Assembly: GCA_029259935.1 (NCBI GenBank)
Contig: JAJDEH010000246.1
Coordinates: forward strand, 1-9,836
Direction of reading: 5' to 3'
DNA from: Planctomycetota bacterium
Lineage (GTDB): Bacteria; Planctomycetota; Planctomycetia; Pirellulales; Pirellulaceae
Length of the DNA stretch: 9,836 bases
The notes under the pieces were generated by a model. The model had not been told where the DNA came from. It did not search any database and was given only the letters and a program-made list of their open reading frames with translations. The translations under genes and the position numbers were made by a program. Positions 1 to 7,465 of this stretch are shown here, in pieces. Position 1 is the stretch's first letter; each line of letters begins with the position of its first letter.

Positions 1-246
1 GGGTCCGTTTTCCCCGCCCGTTCGGCTGCCCGCGCGGGTATCCAAAAACAAGTTGCCGCCGACCTCTTTCGAGTCCTTCGAATGGCACTCGTAACAATGC
101 TGGACCAACACGGGTCGAATTCGTTTTTCGAAGAATTCCCGGCCCCGCTGGTCGGGCGAGTCGCTTGGTGTCGTGGTCGCGTCGTCAGCAACTGCTAAAC
201 TGGGGAACAGGACGCAAACAGCAAGGAACATCCGATGAAGTTGCAT
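1..246 (-). CDS. PSCyt1-type planctomycete cytochrome c protein, N-terminal fragment (runs off the left edge)
   Basis: 82 codons from an ATG at 246 read leftwards off the window. The N-terminus ([20 protein letters not shown] then DDA) is a clear Sec signal peptide with an AxA-type cleavage site, so the protein is exported. Near residues 37-50 the sequence [19 protein letters not shown] contains one CxxCH heme-c motif (CYECH) in the context typical of the PSCyt1 (planctomycete cytochrome C) domain. That domain usually opens large proteins that also carry PSD1/DUF1549/DUF1553 domains; this part lies outside the window. The start at 246 is preferred over an in-frame ATG at 231 because it gives a charged n-region to the signal peptide and has an AGG nine bases upstream. 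The gene is divergent from the TctC-TctB fusion. The family is recognised; the specific function is not known. Confidence 0.85.
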   Translation of the reverse strand, partial: MQLHRMFLAVCVLFPSLAVADDATTTPSDSPDQRGREFFEKRIRPVLVQHCYECHSKDSKEVGGNLFLDTRAGSRTGGENGP

Positions 247-501
247 TGCGTTAAACCTATGTCGTCGAAAGGCGGGACCCAAGCCGCAAATCAGCTTGTG
301 GTGGTGAGGTGGGTGCCTGTAAATCAGGCGTCTAGGAGATTCATTTCTGGCGACTCGTCTCAAAATGCCGGCGGGCAATCGTCGTATTTTCTCATTTTAC
401 CGAGAAAAAATCTTACTCCGCAACCTTAAACCCCACTGGAGGTAATATGTTTCGCCGATTCGATTCTGATAAGATGCGGCGTTTACGATGAGTGTACATT
501 C
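247..501. promoter_or_regulatory. Divergent intergenic region between the PSCyt1 gene and the TctC-TctB fusion
   Basis: About 255 bases lie between two divergent starts, so promoters for both genes should be here. I cannot identify convincing -35/-10 boxes. The only striking element is GGAGG at 439-443 followed by ATG at 447, which opens a 14-codon ORF ending at 491, just before the start of the fusion gene at 502. No convincing longer gene was found in it. Confidence 0.4.
447..491 (+). CDS. Possible 14-codon leader ORF upstream of the TctC-TctB gene
   Basis: An ATG at 447 sits three bases behind GGAGG (439-443), a strong though closely spaced ribosome site. It encodes MFRRFDSDKMRRLR and stops with TGA at 489-491, ten bases before the ATG of the transporter gene, which itself has only a weak upstream GATGAG. 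This layout could allow translational coupling, in which ribosomes finishing the leader re-initiate at 502. The peptide matches no family I know and may be chance; without comparative data it is only a candidate. Confidence 0.2.
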   Translation: MFRRFDSDKMRRLR

Positions 502-1860
502 ATGCAGCTTCTTCGAGTCCCCGACGGTTTGACGAAATTGAGTGCCGGTCTGGCGTTCGGTGCCGCGCTGGTGGCCTTGGTTTGCGGATGCACGGATCAG
601 GGAAAGCGGGCCGATTTTCCCAACCAGCCGATTAAGGTCATTGTTCCGTTTTCCTCGGGCGGTGCCTCGGACGCCTTCGCGCGCATTATCAAACAGGCGA
701 TTGAAGAGAATGATCTGCTGCCGGAACCGTTAGTCATCGTGAACGTGGGCGGCGCGGGAGGCACGATCGGCAGCCGCCGGGTCAAGGACGCCCGGCCCGA
801 CGGATACACCGTGTTGCTGCTACACGACGCGATCGTCATGGCGAAGCACTCGGGCAAGGTCTACTACGGTCCCGAGGCGTTCGAGCCGGTCGCCGGCACG
901 TCACAAAACGGCACCGTCATCGCGGTTCGTGAAGACTCGCCCTATGCCAACCTCCAAGATTTGGCGGACGACGCCAAACTGAACCCCAACACCATCACGT
1001 TTGGCTGCAACCTCGGCACCCCCACGCATTTCGTGGGCCTGCTGTTGGAACGCGAGCAACCTGGTGCCGCGTTTCGCTTTGTGCAAACCGGCGACGGAGC
1101 GCAGCGTTTCAATAACCTCAAGGGCGGTCACATCGACTTGACGGTCTTCTCGAATCAAGAATTCTTGCAATTCCGGACCGAAGGAATTCGCGCCTTGGCG
1201 TACCTATCCGATGAACGCCACCCGTCGATGGCGGACGTCCGCACGGCGGTGGAACAAGGGCTCGAGGTGCGAGCCGGCATCATGCACTACTGGTGGATGC
1301 CCAAGGGCACTCCGCCCGATCGCGCTGCAGTAATGGCCGACGCGCTGGAAAAAGCGATGCAGACCGAGGTCGTCCAAGAATGGCTCGCCGAAATCCAATC
1401 CGACCCGGACTTTGTCAGAGGCCCCGAGTTAGCCGCGCGTATTCAAGCCTTGGATGAAAAGGTCTCGTCGATTGACCTGCGCGAGTCGGTGGACATGCCG
1501 AACTTGCCCTTGATCATCTTCGTCGGAATCGCCATCTTCGGCGTGGCCGCAGTGGTGCGGACATTGCGCGGAAGAGCACGTGCATCAAAGGCCCCGACGG
1601 ACGAATCATCCCCCGCCCGCTACGGCCTGGCGATTTTGTGCGCGTTGCTGGCTTGCGCGTACGTCGTGGCCCTGGGATTGGACTTCGACGGTTTTACGGT
1701 CGGCTTTCGCGGCGCGACATTTGTTTTCGTCATGGCGATCGGAATGTGTCTGGCCGGCGGGCGGTTGCGAGCCGCGCCGTGGGTCGTTGCCTTAGCAGCG
1801 GCGATGGCAGTGGGACTTCATTTCCTTTTCACTCGTGTGTTTGTGATCGACTTGCCCTAA
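502..1860 (+). CDS. Fused TctC-type solute-binding protein and TctB-type membrane protein
   Basis: 452 residues. Residues 1-30 form a lipoprotein-like signal (hydrophobic run ending LVALVCGC; Cys30 is the best acylation candidate). Residues about 40-330 show the TctC/Bug solute-binding fold: PIKVIVPFSSGGASD (43-57), NVGGAGGTIGS (81-91), ARPDGYTVLL (97-106) and NLGTPTHF (170-177) match its conserved ligand-loop motifs. Residues about 335-452 hold four hydrophobic helices (roughly 335-355, 374-393, 404-420, 426-446) ending in FTRVFVIDLP, typical of TctB, the small membrane subunit. In tripartite tricarboxylate transporters TctC captures carboxylates in the periplasm, and TctA and TctB form the secondary transporter. 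TctC and TctB are usually separate proteins; here they are one chain. No TctA gene follows: the next intact gene is convergent. Whether it works with a distant TctA, or as a sensor, cannot be told from the window. The ribosome site is weak. Confidence 0.85.
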   Translation: MQLLRVPDGLTKLSAGLAFGAALVALVCGCTDQGKRADFPNQPIKVIVPFSSGGASDAFARIIKQAIEENDLLPEPLVIVNVGGAGGTIGSRRVKDARPDGYTVLLLHDAIVMAKHSGKVYYGPEAFEPVAGTSQNGTVIAVREDSPYANLQDLADDAKLNPNTITFGCNLGTPTHFVGLLLEREQPGAAFRFVQTGDGAQRFNNLKGGHIDLTVFSNQEFLQFRTEGIRALAYLSDERHPSMADVRTAVEQGLEVRAGIMHYWWMPKGTPPDRAAVMADALEKAMQTEVVQEWLAEIQSDPDFVRGPELAARIQALDEKVSSIDLRESVDMPNLPLIIFVGIAIFGVAAVVRTLRGRARASKAPTDESSPARYGLAILCALLACAYVVALGLDFDGFTVGFRGATFVFVMAIGMCLAGGRLRAAPWVVALAAAMAVGLHFLFTRVFVIDLP

Positions 1861-2063
1861 GAAACGCAAACGGGGACCGACAGACCACCCAGCCCGATCC
1901 TTCAGTGTACCCGACCTTCCGTGTAGCCGGACTACGTGATCTTCTTTCGCTCGCAACAGGATCCTAGATTCTACGGTGCGTCGGACCAACTCGCCGCAAG
2001 GTTGCGCAAAACGGACCGAGGACACGCCCTTTGCGCCAAGCAAGCTTGGAAAAGGAGAATCAG
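1861..2063. other. Spacer after the TctC-TctB gene, no gene seen
   Basis: About 200 bases that code for nothing I can recognise. This is where tctA would be expected to start, and I see no TctA-like sequence in any frame. It ends with AAAGGAGA at 2051-2058, a good ribosome site that serves the small ORF at 2064. Confidence 0.5.
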
Positions 2064-2192
2064 ATGTACCCGTTCGTTCGCTCCATGCAGCGGCGACTAG
2101 GCCAGGTGCCCGTAATAGAATTCGGTATCGTACTCGAACACAACGTGATTCTCGACTTCATGTTGACGGAAGCTTACCGCAAGTTGCTCTAA
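2064..2192 (+). pseudogene. Orphan 5' gene start with good RBS, probably a truncated remnant
   Basis: An ATG at 2064 follows AAAGGAGA with ideal spacing. The first 13 residues, MYPFVRSMQRRLG, resemble the N-terminus of thioesterase-superfamily proteins that begin MYPF. From about codon 12 onward (2097) the sequence is simply the antisense of the end of the methyltransferase gene and stops at TAA 2190-2192. I therefore read it as the first dozen codons of a lost plus-strand gene, joined to the methyltransferase tail by a deletion or rearrangement. The thioesterase identity rests on very few residues. Alternatively it is a real 42-residue peptide or a chance ORF. Confidence 0.3.
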
Positions 2193-2867
2193 CATGGGTT
2201 GATAATTCTCGCTGTCCGCCGTGGGGGTGTACGACGAAGACAGCAATCGGCCCGTCAGTCCCTCCAAGTCAAATCGCTGCTCGTTGTACACGCTGTGCAT
2301 CGAGAACTCCTCACGAGCAAAGAATGTGCGCAGCACGTTGCTATCCGTGTTTCGGTGTTGCACTTGCCGATAGTCGGTTCCGTATTTCTGAAGAATCGCT
2401 TCGTAAGACCGCAGAAACGGCGTCGAATCGATTCGCCGAGAGTTCCATAACAGAACGGCCCAACCGCCAGGGCGAAGGATGCGTGCCAGTTCGACGGTCG
2501 CCTTGGGAACGTCGAACCAATGAAACGCCTGGCCGGCGACAAGATAGTGGACCGATTGGCTTGGCAGTGTCGTGGCTTCCGCCGTGGCGGACATACTGTG
2601 GAACCGCGGGTGATCGCTCAGCAGTGCTTCCGCCGCGCCACGCATCTCCGGGTTCGGTTCCACGCCGAACACCGTGTTTCCGTTTTCAAGAAACAGCTCC
2701 GACGAAATTCCCGTTCCAGAACCAATGTCCGCAATCACGGATGCCGGAGTGAGGCCGGTTTCTTTTCGCAGCACGTCCAACACGGCCCGCGGATACTCGG
2801 GGCGAAAGCGAACATAGTCCTCGACTCGTCCTGAGAATCGATGAGCGGTGTCTGGCTGTTGCGCCAT
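2097..2867 (-). CDS. Class I SAM-dependent methyltransferase
   Basis: 256 residues from the ATG at 2867. The Rossmann-fold SAM-binding motif I is VIADIGSGTGIS (44-55), followed by an acidic strand end GVEPNPEM (68-75), a motif II/III region with AGQAFHWFDV (111-120), and LARILRPGGWAVLLWN (127-142). This is the arrangement of the methyltransferase_11/25 group. The substrate cannot be inferred. The N-terminus DTAHRFSGRVEDYVRFRPEYP is typical of this small-molecule methyltransferase subgroup. The frame stays open upstream to 2996, but that extension would overlap the end of the neighbouring gene and has no family-like sequence, so the start at 2867 is preferred; it has only a weak ribosome site (GTGAT). 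The gene lies 44 bases downstream of the cytochrome/toroid gene on the same strand and may be co-transcribed. Its stop sits right at the junction with the orphan ORF at 2064. Confidence 0.85.
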   Translation of the reverse strand: MAQQPDTAHRFSGRVEDYVRFRPEYPRAVLDVLRKETGLTPASVIADIGSGTGISSELFLENGNTVFGVEPNPEMRGAAEALLSDHPRFHSMSATAEATTLPSQSVHYLVAGQAFHWFDVPKATVELARILRPGGWAVLLWNSRRIDSTPFLRSYEAILQKYGTDYRQVQHRNTDSNVLRTFFAREEFSMHSVYNEQRFDLEGLTGRLLSSSYTPTADSENYQPMLEQLAVSFRQHEVENHVVFEYDTEFYYGHLA

Positions 2868-2911
2868 TGTGTGATCACTTATTGAACGTTGGGTCTCGCG
2901 GAATTCGTGCC

Positions 2912-3982
2912 CTAGTCTTCCACCGCCGTCGGTATTACGTCTTCTTTGGTTGCCACATCCCGAGGCAAAATCTGCAGCAATGCCAAGGTCGACCAACTGC
3001 TGGCCGTGATCGAGATAAACTGGTCCTTGCCGTGCGGAAACCCGCTTTCAAAGTAGGTTTGAAAGGGCTTCGCCCGAGTAACGACATGCCACGATCCGTC
3101 GTCAAGTTGCGTCCGCAGCAGATAGCGGACCCCGCGGCGCACCGCTTCATGATCGGGCGTGACCGCTCCCGCATCCAGCATCGCCACCAACACGGTGCCC
3201 GTCGCGTAGGCGTCACTTTCCATCTTGTCCATCTGTGCCCAGCCGCCGTCTTCCTGTTGGCGGGCCAGCAAATCCTTCGTCGCTTCCTGGAATTGGCCAT
3301 CACTGTCACTCAGGTAGGGCAACGACCACAGGCGAAACACGCGGTCTTCCGTATCGCGGGGCGTCTGGCTGGTTATCCACTGGCCGACCTTTTCGGTACG
3401 GGCCTGAATGTTTTCTTCCTGTTCCTCGGTGCCGAACTGGGTGAGGCCGCGCAGAGCTACATAGGTGGTCATGAAGTCGCTGCCCGACGACGGCGGACGA
3501 TTGCCGCCATGGCTCCAACGATTGCGATCCTTTTGATACTCCAGCAAGTAATGCGTCACGGCGGCCGTCGTTTCGTCGTCGGCATGCCCGCCCGCTTCGA
3601 GAGCCCACAGTGCATAACCGGCAGTGATGACTTGACCGCCCTGCCCGCGTCCTTCTAGATACTTCTCGCGGCCGCGTTTCAGATGGGCCGCGGTATGTTT
3701 TAGCTGTCGCTCGAAGTTCGATTGGTCGACGGCAAACCCGCGCTTCTTGGCCTCTGAAAGTGCCAATACGGGCATTGCCTGGCTGTGGCAGGTAAAGCAC
3801 TTCCGCTGCTCCGCCGATCCCAAAGCGCCCTTTTCCAGTAGCGGAATCGACTTGCTGATTGCCTCGCGTAATGCCTCCTCCGTGACCGCTTCGGAAGGGG
3901 CATCTGTCTCTTCGGCTCGCGAATTGGCGGCAGTCGCCAATCCAATTGCGACTAATGCGAAAACGGATGTTAAGCGACGCAT
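2912..3982 (-). CDS. Secreted heme-c-tagged squalene-cyclase/prenyltransferase-like toroid protein
   Basis: 356 residues. Residues 1-23 are a Sec signal peptide (MRRLTSVFALVAIGLATAANSRA, cut before EET). A single CxxCH heme-c motif, CFTCH, lies at 62-66. The rest is an alpha-helical repeat protein of the terpenoid cyclase alpha/alpha-toroid fold: AGYALWALEAGG (121-132), RQQEDGGWAQ (241-250), DAYATGTVLVAMLDAG (257-272) and RTQLDDGSW (290-298) are QW-type repeats. The DxDD catalytic motif of squalene-hopene cyclases is not visible, so hopanoid synthesis is unlikely. I infer a periplasmic redox or binding role. The frame is open to 4093, but GGAG lies six bases before the ATG at 3982 and the signal peptide begins there, so this start is preferred. 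Database annotation as squalene cyclase is probable but misleading. Confidence 0.8.
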   Translation of the reverse strand: MRRLTSVFALVAIGLATAANSRAEETDAPSEAVTEEALREAISKSIPLLEKGALGSAEQRKCFTCHSQAMPVLALSEAKKRGFAVDQSNFERQLKHTAAHLKRGREKYLEGRGQGGQVITAGYALWALEAGGHADDETTAAVTHYLLEYQKDRNRWSHGGNRPPSSGSDFMTTYVALRGLTQFGTEEQEENIQARTEKVGQWITSQTPRDTEDRVFRLWSLPYLSDSDGQFQEATKDLLARQQEDGGWAQMDKMESDAYATGTVLVAMLDAGAVTPDHEAVRRGVRYLLRTQLDDGSWHVVTRAKPFQTYFESGFPHGKDQFISITASSWSTLALLQILPRDVATKEDVIPTAVED

Positions 3983-4113
3983 CGGCTTCTCCGGAGAAAA
4001 AGACAAGAGTGACGGGAGGCCCGCGATTTTACCATAAACCGTCCAGAATGCTTCAGAAACACAAAATGATCGTGGCATTTTCTCCCCGAGCATTAACGGT
4101 TATCTTCTGATGT
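3983..4113. promoter_or_regulatory. Divergent promoter region between the toroid gene and mtaB
   Basis: 131 bases separate the two divergent starts. The minus-strand gene has a clear GGAGAAGCCG leader. The plus-strand gene has no evident Shine-Dalgarno site. AT-rich stretches around 4027-4035 and 4060-4085 could hold promoter boxes, but I cannot assign them with confidence. Confidence 0.4.
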
Positions 4114-5385
4114 ATGTCCGCCAAGCTGAAAACCACCACCTTGGGCTGCAAGGTTAATCAATATGAAACCGAATTCGTCCGCGAGGGCCTGCGCACGATC
4201 GGTTATGTCGACGCCGGAGACGAACCGGCCGATTTGTGCGTAGTCAATACTTGCACGGTGACATCCGAGGGCGATTCGAAGAGCCGGCAAGTCATTCGCC
4301 GCATGGCGCGGGACAATCCCGACGCGCGGATTGTCGTCATGGGCTGCTATGCAACCAGGGCTCCCGAGGAAGTCGCCGCGCTGCCGCGCGTTGCCGAAGT
4401 GGTCACCGACAAGCGGGAACTGCCCGACCTGCTGGGCCGCTTTGGTGTCGTTGATATCCCCACGGGGATTTCTCAATTCGGCAATCGGCATCGGGCCTAC
4501 GTCAAGGTTCAAGATGGATGTCTGTTGCGATGCAGTTATTGCATCATCCCCAAAGTCCGGCCGGTGATGACCAGTCGGCCGCTCGATCACATTCTTGACG
4601 AGGTTCGTCAATTGACGGCGAATGGCTATCGCGAGGTCGTGCTGACGGGCGTTCATCTGGGGCACTTTGGCGTCGACGGTAACTTTGAAAAAGCGAAAGC
4701 CGACTGGACTCGCCTTTCCGACTTGGTGCGGCGGTTGGTCGACTTGCCCGGTGACTTTCGCATTCGACTTTCGAGCATCGAGGCCACGGAGATTACTCGC
4801 GAGCTGCTGCGCGTCATGTCGGATCATCCGGATCGCGTCTGCCCCCATCTGCATGTTTGCCTGCAGAGCGGTTCGGATGCGGTGCTGCGGCGAATGCGGC
4901 GCCGCTGGGGAACTCGCCGTTTTATTGATCGCTGCCGCTTGATTCGCGAGCAACTCGACCAGCCGGCGCTAACCACCGACATCATCGTCGGCTTTCCCGG
5001 GGAAACCGACGAAGAGTTTGAACAGACCTGCCAAACGGCGGTCGACGTCGGCTTTTCCAAGATTCATATCTTTCCGTTTAGTCCCCGGCGAGGAACGCCG
5101 GCGGCCGAGATGCCCAGCCAAGTGCCGAAGAAGGTCAAAGCGCAACGCAGCGAACGGCTGCGGCAAATTGAACAAGCTTCAAGGCAGTCGTACTTTGAAA
5201 GCTTGGTCGGCCGTCGTTTGCGTGTGCTGGTGGAATCGGCCAGCGACGAGCGGGTCGGACACATGGTCGGCACTTCCTGCCGCTACGCCCCCGTCCAATT
5301 GGTCGGCGGTCAGGACCTCGAGAGTTCGCTGGTCGACGTCATCGCCACCGAGGCGACACCGGAAAAACTGCTCGCCGCTCTTTAG
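4114..5385 (+). CDS. mtaB: tRNA (N6-L-threonylcarbamoyladenosine(37)-C2)-methylthiotransferase
   Basis: 423 residues, the usual length for MtaB. This radical-SAM enzyme adds a methylthio group to t6A37 of tRNAs reading ANN codons, forming ms2t6A. The N-terminal UPF0004 domain has the three cysteines for the auxiliary [4Fe-4S] cluster: Cys12 (TLGCKVNQYE), Cys47 (VNTCTV) and Cys78 (VMGCYA). The radical-SAM CxxxCxxC motif is Cys136, Cys140 and Cys143 (DGCLLRCSYCIIP), followed by RPVMTSRP. HLHVCLQSGSDAVLRRMRR (246-264) and TTDIIVGFPGETDEEF (287-302) are conserved methylthiotransferase motifs. The region from about 360 looks like the TRAM RNA-binding domain. The TLGCKVNQYE motif separates MtaB from MiaB and RimO. 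The start at 4114 lacks a clear Shine-Dalgarno site. Everything expected for activity is present. Confidence 0.95.
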   Translation: MSAKLKTTTLGCKVNQYETEFVREGLRTIGYVDAGDEPADLCVVNTCTVTSEGDSKSRQVIRRMARDNPDARIVVMGCYATRAPEEVAALPRVAEVVTDKRELPDLLGRFGVVDIPTGISQFGNRHRAYVKVQDGCLLRCSYCIIPKVRPVMTSRPLDHILDEVRQLTANGYREVVLTGVHLGHFGVDGNFEKAKADWTRLSDLVRRLVDLPGDFRIRLSSIEATEITRELLRVMSDHPDRVCPHLHVCLQSGSDAVLRRMRRRWGTRRFIDRCRLIREQLDQPALTTDIIVGFPGETDEEFEQTCQTAVDVGFSKIHIFPFSPRRGTPAAEMPSQVPKKVKAQRSERLRQIEQASRQSYFESLVGRRLRVLVESASDERVGHMVGTSCRYAPVQLVGGQDLESSLVDVIATEATPEKLLAAL

Positions 5386-5395
5386 TCCTTCGTCG

Positions 5396-5414
5396 TTGAT
5401 CGCTCCGCGATCAA
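5396..5414. terminator. Hairpin 1 after mtaB
   Basis: A perfect 8-bp stem, TTGATCGC (5396-5403) with GCGATCAA (5407-5414), around a TCC loop, eleven bases after the mtaB stop. There is no T-run behind it, so it is not a classical intrinsic terminator. It may protect the mRNA 3' end or mark a dispersed intergenic repeat. Confidence 0.5.
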
Positions 5415-5421
5415 AACGTGA

Positions 5422-5438
5422 GGTTCGCGGAGCGAACC
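5422..5438. terminator. Hairpin 2 after mtaB, inverted core of hairpin 1
   Basis: A 7-bp stem, GGTTCGC (5422-5428) with GCGAACC (5432-5438), around a GGA loop. Flanking GTG (5418-5420) and AC bases could lengthen the stem with a bulge. Its core CGCGGAGCG (5426-5434) is the exact reverse complement of CGCTCCGCG (5401-5409) in hairpin 1. The two units are therefore inverted copies of one palindromic core and could also pair with each other. Confidence 0.5.
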
Positions 5439-5519
5439 ACGACACTCAAAATTGCCGCAAACCGTGTGGCCCGATAAGATACAAGTTGCAAGTTTGAATT
5501 TTAGCCTGAGGAACACCGA

Positions 5520-6386
5520 ATGTTAATTTCGTTTGATTGTCCCCACTGCCAAGCACCGCAACGCCTCGACCAACAAGCCGGCGGGCAGATGGTTCCCTGT
5601 GCCAAGTGCGGTCAGAGTATCCAGGTGCCGGTCGTGTCCGGCGGCTCGGGAGGCTCGACCGCGATCATCGTGATCGCAGTCGTCGGCGCATGTGGCGTGG
5701 CTCTGGTTTGCGTCGTGGCGATTCTGATTGCCTTGCTGTTACCGGCCGTGCAAGCCGCGCGCGAAGCGGCCCGGCGGACCCAGTGCCAAAACAATATCAA
5801 ACAGCTTGGACTGGCCATGTTGAGTTACAACGACACGCACCGCACTTTTCCGCCAGCTTATATCGAAGACGAAAATGGCCAGCCGATGCACAGTTGGCGG
5901 ACCATGATTTTGCCGTTCATGGAGCAGAATCATCTGTACAACCAATACGACTTTAACAAGCCCTGGAATGATGAAGCGAACCAGTTCGTCGTCAACCATC
6001 CGGTGCCCGCTTTTCGCTGTCCTTCCAGTTCCTCGACCGGTCTGACGGAAACGCAATATTTCGTGGTAACCGGGCACGGATTGTTGTTTGACGGACAGCA
6101 AGCACGGACTGCCGGTTTCGTGGCGGACGGCCTGTCCAACACCATCATGATCGTGGAAGTCGAGGGAATGAACACGCAGTGGGCCGAGCCGAAGGATATT
6201 ACACTGAAAGAGTTTTTGGCCCGGGTCGAGAGTTCCGACGAGTCGATCGCCGAGCATCCGGGCGTGTTCAACGTTGTCTACGTGGATGCCGCGACCATGG
6301 CGATTCGCGAGGATACGATCGACATCAAGGTGTTGGAGCAAATGTTGACACCCAACGATGGCCTTCCGGTGGGCGGCGGACCCTAG
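5520..6386 (+). CDS. DUF1559 protein with N-terminal zinc ribbon
   Basis: 288 residues, a family hugely expanded in Planctomycetes. Residues 1-35 hold a zinc ribbon with Cys7-x2-Cys10 and Cys27-x2-Cys30 (CPHC, CAKC). After a Gly/Ser linker comes one transmembrane helix (about 48-74). It runs into the hallmark [19 protein letters not shown] and [24 protein letters not shown] (73-114), the start of the DUF1559 (SBP_bac_10) domain. In most paralogs a type IV prepilin-like cleavage site occupies the N-terminus; here the cytoplasmic zinc ribbon plus transmembrane helix takes that place, a known variant. Later family motifs include [12 protein letters not shown] (125-136), FRCPSS (165-170) and [11 protein letters not shown] (203-213). 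An AGGA site about eight bases upstream supports the start. Role unknown, probably envelope-associated. Confidence 0.9.
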   Translation: MLISFDCPHCQAPQRLDQQAGGQMVPCAKCGQSIQVPVVSGGSGGSTAIIVIAVVGACGVALVCVVAILIALLLPAVQAAREAARRTQCQNNIKQLGLAMLSYNDTHRTFPPAYIEDENGQPMHSWRTMILPFMEQNHLYNQYDFNKPWNDEANQFVVNHPVPAFRCPSSSSTGLTETQYFVVTGHGLLFDGQQARTAGFVADGLSNTIMIVEVEGMNTQWAEPKDITLKEFLARVESSDESIAEHPGVFNVVYVDAATMAIREDTIDIKVLEQMLTPNDGLPVGGGP

Positions 6387-6452
6387 CCGGGAAAACGACG
6401 ACAAACAAGAGGCTCGCCGCACAGGATCGGCAAGTAAAGTGAAGGAAGCAAA

Positions 6453-7427
6453 ATGGTAAACACATGTTGGCTGCGGTGCGGAGTCTTAGTCCTTATGCTG
6501 ACCCAGCCCGCGCGTGCCGAAGACTCCGACGATCCCTATGTTTGGCTTGAAAATGTCACCGGGAAAAAGGCGTTGGCGTGGGTCGAAGACCACAACGCCG
6601 CGAGTACCCAGGCCCTAACCGGAACCGAATCGTTCGCTGCTCTTAACCGACGGCTGTTGACGATTTTGGATTCCAACGAGCGAATTCCGTTCGTTTCCAA
6701 AGCCGGTCCCCACTTCTACAACTTTTGGCGCGACGCCAAGAACAAACGCGGCCTGTGGCGGCGGACTTCCCTGGCGGAGTATCGCAAAGCAGAACCCGCT
6801 TGGGAAACGGTACTCGACCTGGACAAGTTGGCCGAGGGGGAAGGTTGGGTCTGGAAGCAAGTAGAGTTTCTACGGCCAAGCTGCCACCGCTGCTTGATCT
6901 CTCTCTCGCGGGGCGGTGCCGACGCGACCGTGGTTCGCGAGTTCGACGTCGAATCGAAAGCATTCGTCAGTGATGGATTTGTGCTGCCCGAGGCCAAGAG
7001 CCGAGTCGCCTGGCGGGACCTGGACAGTATCTTTGTAGCCAGCGACTTCGGCGCGGGTTCGCTAACCGATTCCGGATATCCCCGCGTAGTCAAAGAGTGG
7101 CAACGGGGCACACCGCTGGGCGACGCAAAGCAGGTCTTTGCGGGAAAATCCGACGACGTTTCCGTGGGCGCGTTTCGCACGCACACCAAGGGACATGAAC
7201 ACGACTTCGTCCGCCGCGCGATCACGTTCTGGACGAGCGAGACGATGCTTCGCCGGGACGGCAAGTTGATCAAGATCGAAACGCCCGACGACGCCATCAT
7301 TTCGCCCTACCGCGACCTGCTGTTTGTCGAACTGCGAACCGATTGGAACACGGGCGGTAAGACCTACCCCGCGGGTGCCGTGCTGGTAACGAACCTTGAG
7401 GATTTCCTCCAGGAGCGTCGCAGCTAA
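6453..7427 (+). pseudogene. Prolyl-oligopeptidase (S9A)-like protein, truncated within the propeller
   Basis: 324 residues beginning with a Sec signal peptide (MVNTCWLRCGVLVLMLTQPARA, residues 1-22). DDPYVWLENVTGKKALAWV (26-44) is the signature opening of the S9A peptidase N-terminus. The beta-propeller follows, with family-typical phrases such as RCLISLSRGGADATVVREFDV (146-166, one residue group longer than a blade motif) and VAWRDLDSIFVASDFG (185-200). The family normally runs to about 700 residues and ends in an alpha/beta hydrolase domain bearing the Ser-Asp-His triad. Here the frame stops at LEDFLQERRS, and no catalytic domain follows in any frame; the end of an unrelated RTX gene begins 38 bases later on the other strand. 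An AAGGA site supports the start at 6453. As it stands it cannot be a peptidase. It is most likely a pseudogene made by deletion or rearrangement. Confidence 0.8.
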
Positions 7428-7465
7428 TATTGTTGTCCCGAGGCTGGTGGGCGTCGCAGGCGGCT

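Noticed and set aside
235..429. 64-codon plus-strand ORF upstream of the transporter
   Set aside because: It overlaps the start of the divergent cytochrome gene, lacks a Shine-Dalgarno site, and shows no recognisable sequence.
1976..2752. Plus-strand open frame of 258 codons over the methyltransferase
   Set aside because: It is the reverse reading of a methyltransferase with clear SAM motifs, has no ribosome site, and has a low-complexity composition rich in Arg, Pro and Ser.
2868..2996. N-terminal extension of the methyltransferase to 2996
   Set aside because: It would overlap the 3' end of the upstream gene, and the added residues do not look like this family; the ATG at 2867 begins the conserved part.
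2867..3658. Plus-strand open frame opposite the cytochrome/toroid gene
   Set aside because: It is antisense to a gene with signal peptide, heme motif and repeats; its product is arginine-rich and unlike any family.
3983..4093. N-terminal extension of the toroid protein to 4093
   Set aside because: It would bury a good signal peptide behind 37 residues; a GGAG ribosome site stands correctly before the ATG at 3982.
4093..4953. Long minus-strand open frame opposite mtaB (286 codons)
   Set aside because: It lies entirely antisense to the well-supported mtaB gene, shows no domain signature, and is explained by the codon bias of the plus strand.
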